Positions 5,202 through 6,504 of a stretch of 6,504 nucleotides of DNA are shown here, one piece after another. The first letter of the stretch is position 1. Each line of letters starts with the position of its first letter. Source of the stretch: Actinomycetes bacterium (GTDB lineage Bacteria > Actinomycetota > Actinomycetes > Actinomycetales > Cellulomonadaceae); the NCBI GenBank assembly GCA_023430425.1, contig JAEZAR010000152.1, positions 1-6,504 of the forward strand. The letters run 5' to 3'. Below the pieces are notes generated by a model. The model did no database searches and was not told where the DNA came from. It saw only the letters and a list, made by a program, of their open reading frames with translations. A program made the position numbers and the translations under genes.

Positions 5202-6504
5202 TCATCCTCTCGCACGCGACGCGCGGCGGCGGACGACGCCGGTCACCTCGCGGGCGACCCCGCCGACCCCGGCGGCGCGGTAGATCCGGCCGACCGCCTC
5301 CGCGTGCCGGACCCCGGGCAGCTGCCGCCAACGGGGCTCCGGGTCCGCGCGGTAGGCCTCGACCCAGTGCTGCGCGGCGGGGGTGAGCGGCTCGGGGTCC
5401 ACCACGGGCACCCACGTCGACGACCGCCGCTCGCGGCCCTCCGCGACGAGCTCGACGGCGTCCGCGAGGATCTGCCGGTACACGTGGCCCTGCACGTGCG
5501 GGGACAGGGTGAGCATGGCTTCCCGACGCGCCTGCGAGCCGACCCGGGCGCGCTCCAGCTCGTCGTCGAGCAGCCGGCCGATCGCTGCCACCCAGTCCTG
5601 CGTGGTGACGGCCAGGAGCCCGGTCCGTCCGTCGTCGACCGCCTCGACGAACGGCTGCGTCGGCGAGGCCACCGTCGGGGTGGCGACCATCGCCGCCTCG
5701 AGCCACTTGATGGCCGACTTCGCCTCGTTGAAGATCGACCCGGGCACGAGCGGGGCGAGGTTGACGTCCACGTCGCGCAGCACGCCCATGAGCTGCTGCC
5801 AGGGCATCAGGCGCAGCCGGCGCACGCGCGGGCCGACGACGTCGAGCGCCGGCGTCGTGCGCAGCGTCCCGCCGAGCCAGAGCTCGACGTCCGGCCGCGC
5901 CCGCATGACCTCGATCACCGCGGGCTCGACGTGCGCCCAGTCGGCGTCGTGCGTCGTGGTCCCGCTGAAGTACCCGATCCGCAGCGGCCCCCGGCGCCGG
6001 GCGCGCGCGCGGTGCCGGTCGCTGACCGTGACGACGGCGCGGCCGACCCCGTTGCGGAACTGGCGCACCGGGAGACCCGTGACCGCCGCGGCGTGGTCGC
6101 ACAGCGTCCGCGTGCTGCCGACGTAGAGGTCGGCCAGCTCCATGGTCGTGCGGTACCGGGCGACGCCGCGCCACCACATCTCCTCGGCCTCCGGCGTCAG
6201 GCTCGCCAGGCCGGGCACGGAGCCGCGCAGGTCGGGGTCGAAGATGAGGTCGTCGACGTCGAAGACCACGGGGACCCGCGGGCGGCGCTCCTTGAGCGAG
6301 GCCACCAGCCGCACGAGCTCGGCGGTGGCCGGCACCCGGTACAGGACGACGGCGTCGACGCGGTCGAGGAGCGCCGGCAGGCGCGGGTCGCGGTAGTGGC
6401 GCACCTGCGAGCGCACGCCGTCGGCGGCGAGCGCCTCTGCGGCGAGGTGCACGCGGTAGCGCAGCGGGGCGCCGTTGATGCCGACGACGAAGAGCACCTC
6501 GCGC
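5202..6504 (-). CDS. GT4-like glycosyltransferase, 5' end outside the window (partial)
   Basis: The stop (TCA on the plus strand) is at 5202-5204, and the frame is open to the window edge, giving at least 433 codons. GTG at 6497 is the first start codon inside the window, but the codons before it (Arg, Glu) remain open and LFVVGINGAPLRYRV looks like the first beta-strand, so the true start is probably just outside. Counting from 6497, the acceptor half holds PLRYRVHLAAEAL, AVVLYRVP and VVFDVDDLIFDP (77-88). The donor half begins near RIGYFSGTTTHDADW (173-187) and includes LWLGG and FNEAKSAIKWLEAA (256-269). That last stretch corresponds to the nucleotide-sugar-binding region of GT4 enzymes, though the two Glu (258, 267) are eight residues apart rather than the usual seven. 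There is no signal or membrane segment, so it is a cytoplasmic GT-B enzyme moving a sugar from a nucleotide-sugar to a glycan or lipid-linked acceptor. The sugar and acceptor are unknown. A basic tail of about 70 residues (ending RRRASRARG) may touch the membrane. The SpoIID-like gene starts 52 bases downstream. Confidence 0.9.
   Translation of the reverse strand, partial: REVLFVVGINGAPLRYRVHLAAEALAADGVRSQVRHYRDPRLPALLDRVDAVVLYRVPATAELVRLVASLKERRPRVPVVFDVDDLIFDPDLRGSVPGLASLTPEAEEMWWRGVARYRTTMELADLYVGSTRTLCDHAAAVTGLPVRQFRNGVGRAVVTVSDRHRARARRRGPLRIGYFSGTTTHDADWAHVEPAVIEVMRARPDVELWLGGTLRTTPALDVVGPRVRRLRLMPWQQLMGVLRDVDVNLAPLVPGSIFNEAKSAIKWLEAAMVATPTVASPTQPFVEAVDDGRTGLLAVTTQDWVAAIGRLLDDELERARVGSQARREAMLTLSPHVQGHVYRQILADAVELVAEGRERRSSTWVPVVDPEPLTPAAQHWVEAYRADPEPRWRQLPGVRHAEAVGRIYRAAGVGGVAREVTGVVRRRASRARG

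Noticed and set aside
5150..5215. GTG at 5215 as start of the SpoIID-like gene
   Set aside because: It would put 22 polar residues before the signal peptide and overlap the glycosyltransferase stop. ATG 5149 has a good ribosome binding site and starts the signal peptide.
2837..5386. Long plus-strand open frame antisense to the SpoIID-like gene
   Set aside because: It is rich in Arg/Asp/Val/Gly with no plausible start context or domains, as expected for the complement of a gene with strong third-position G/C bias.
5089..6177. Minus-strand open frame overlapping the glycosyltransferase gene
   Set aside because: It overlaps both real minus-strand genes and has an Arg/Ala-rich, motif-free translation.
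6495..6497. GTG at 6497 as the true start of the glycosyltransferase
   Set aside because: The frame stays open to the window edge, no ribosome binding site can be judged in the seven remaining bases, and the sequence appears to begin inside the first beta-strand, so the gene is treated as 5'-partial.
1..6504. tRNA/rRNA genes, CRISPR arrays, insertion-sequence ends, phage or defence genes
   Set aside because: I looked for these on both strands and saw no cloverleaf-like segment, spaced direct repeats, terminal inverted repeats flanking a transposase, or defence-type protein motifs.

Overview
The window is very GC-rich, with a strong G/C bias at third codon positions, long open shadows in non-coding frames and actinobacterial-style secreted proteins. 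It most likely comes from a high-GC actinomycete. The overall style suggests Micrococcales (Cellulomonas and relatives), but the genus is an inference. Coding density is close to complete, and no RNA gene, insertion sequence, CRISPR array or phage gene was seen.

Layout: (1) positions 1-77 hold the last 24 codons of a plus-strand gene with a Pro/Ala-rich tail. (2) Positions 77-2398 (+) encode a large multi-pass membrane protein of the DUF2142 / GT-C-like type, overlapping the preceding stop codon by one base. (3) A strong GC hairpin at 2394-2431 fills the 39-base gap between convergent genes. (4) Positions 2438-5149 (-) encode a secreted SpoIID/LytB-type protein with an Ig-like module and three C-terminal repeats of about 113 residues. 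(5) Positions 5202-6504 (-) encode a GT4-like glycosyltransferase whose 5' end lies outside the window.

Working together: the minus-strand genes run glycosyltransferase then SpoIID-like protein with a 52-base gap, so they are probably co-transcribed. The plus-strand membrane protein looks like a lipid-linked-sugar-dependent glycosyltransferase or a polysaccharide assembly protein. The set fits a cell-surface glycan locus: a cytoplasmic transferase builds the glycan, a membrane GT-C-like protein acts on the outer face, and a secreted SpoIID-type protein binds or cuts peptidoglycan. That joint role is inferred from family identity and adjacency only.

The most notable points are the rearranged order of the SpoIID motifs (the GHGxGMSQWG segment comes first rather than last), the triple C-terminal repeat, and a low-complexity acidic linker inserted in a cytoplasmic loop of the membrane protein. 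I saw no clear evidence of a wholly new system.
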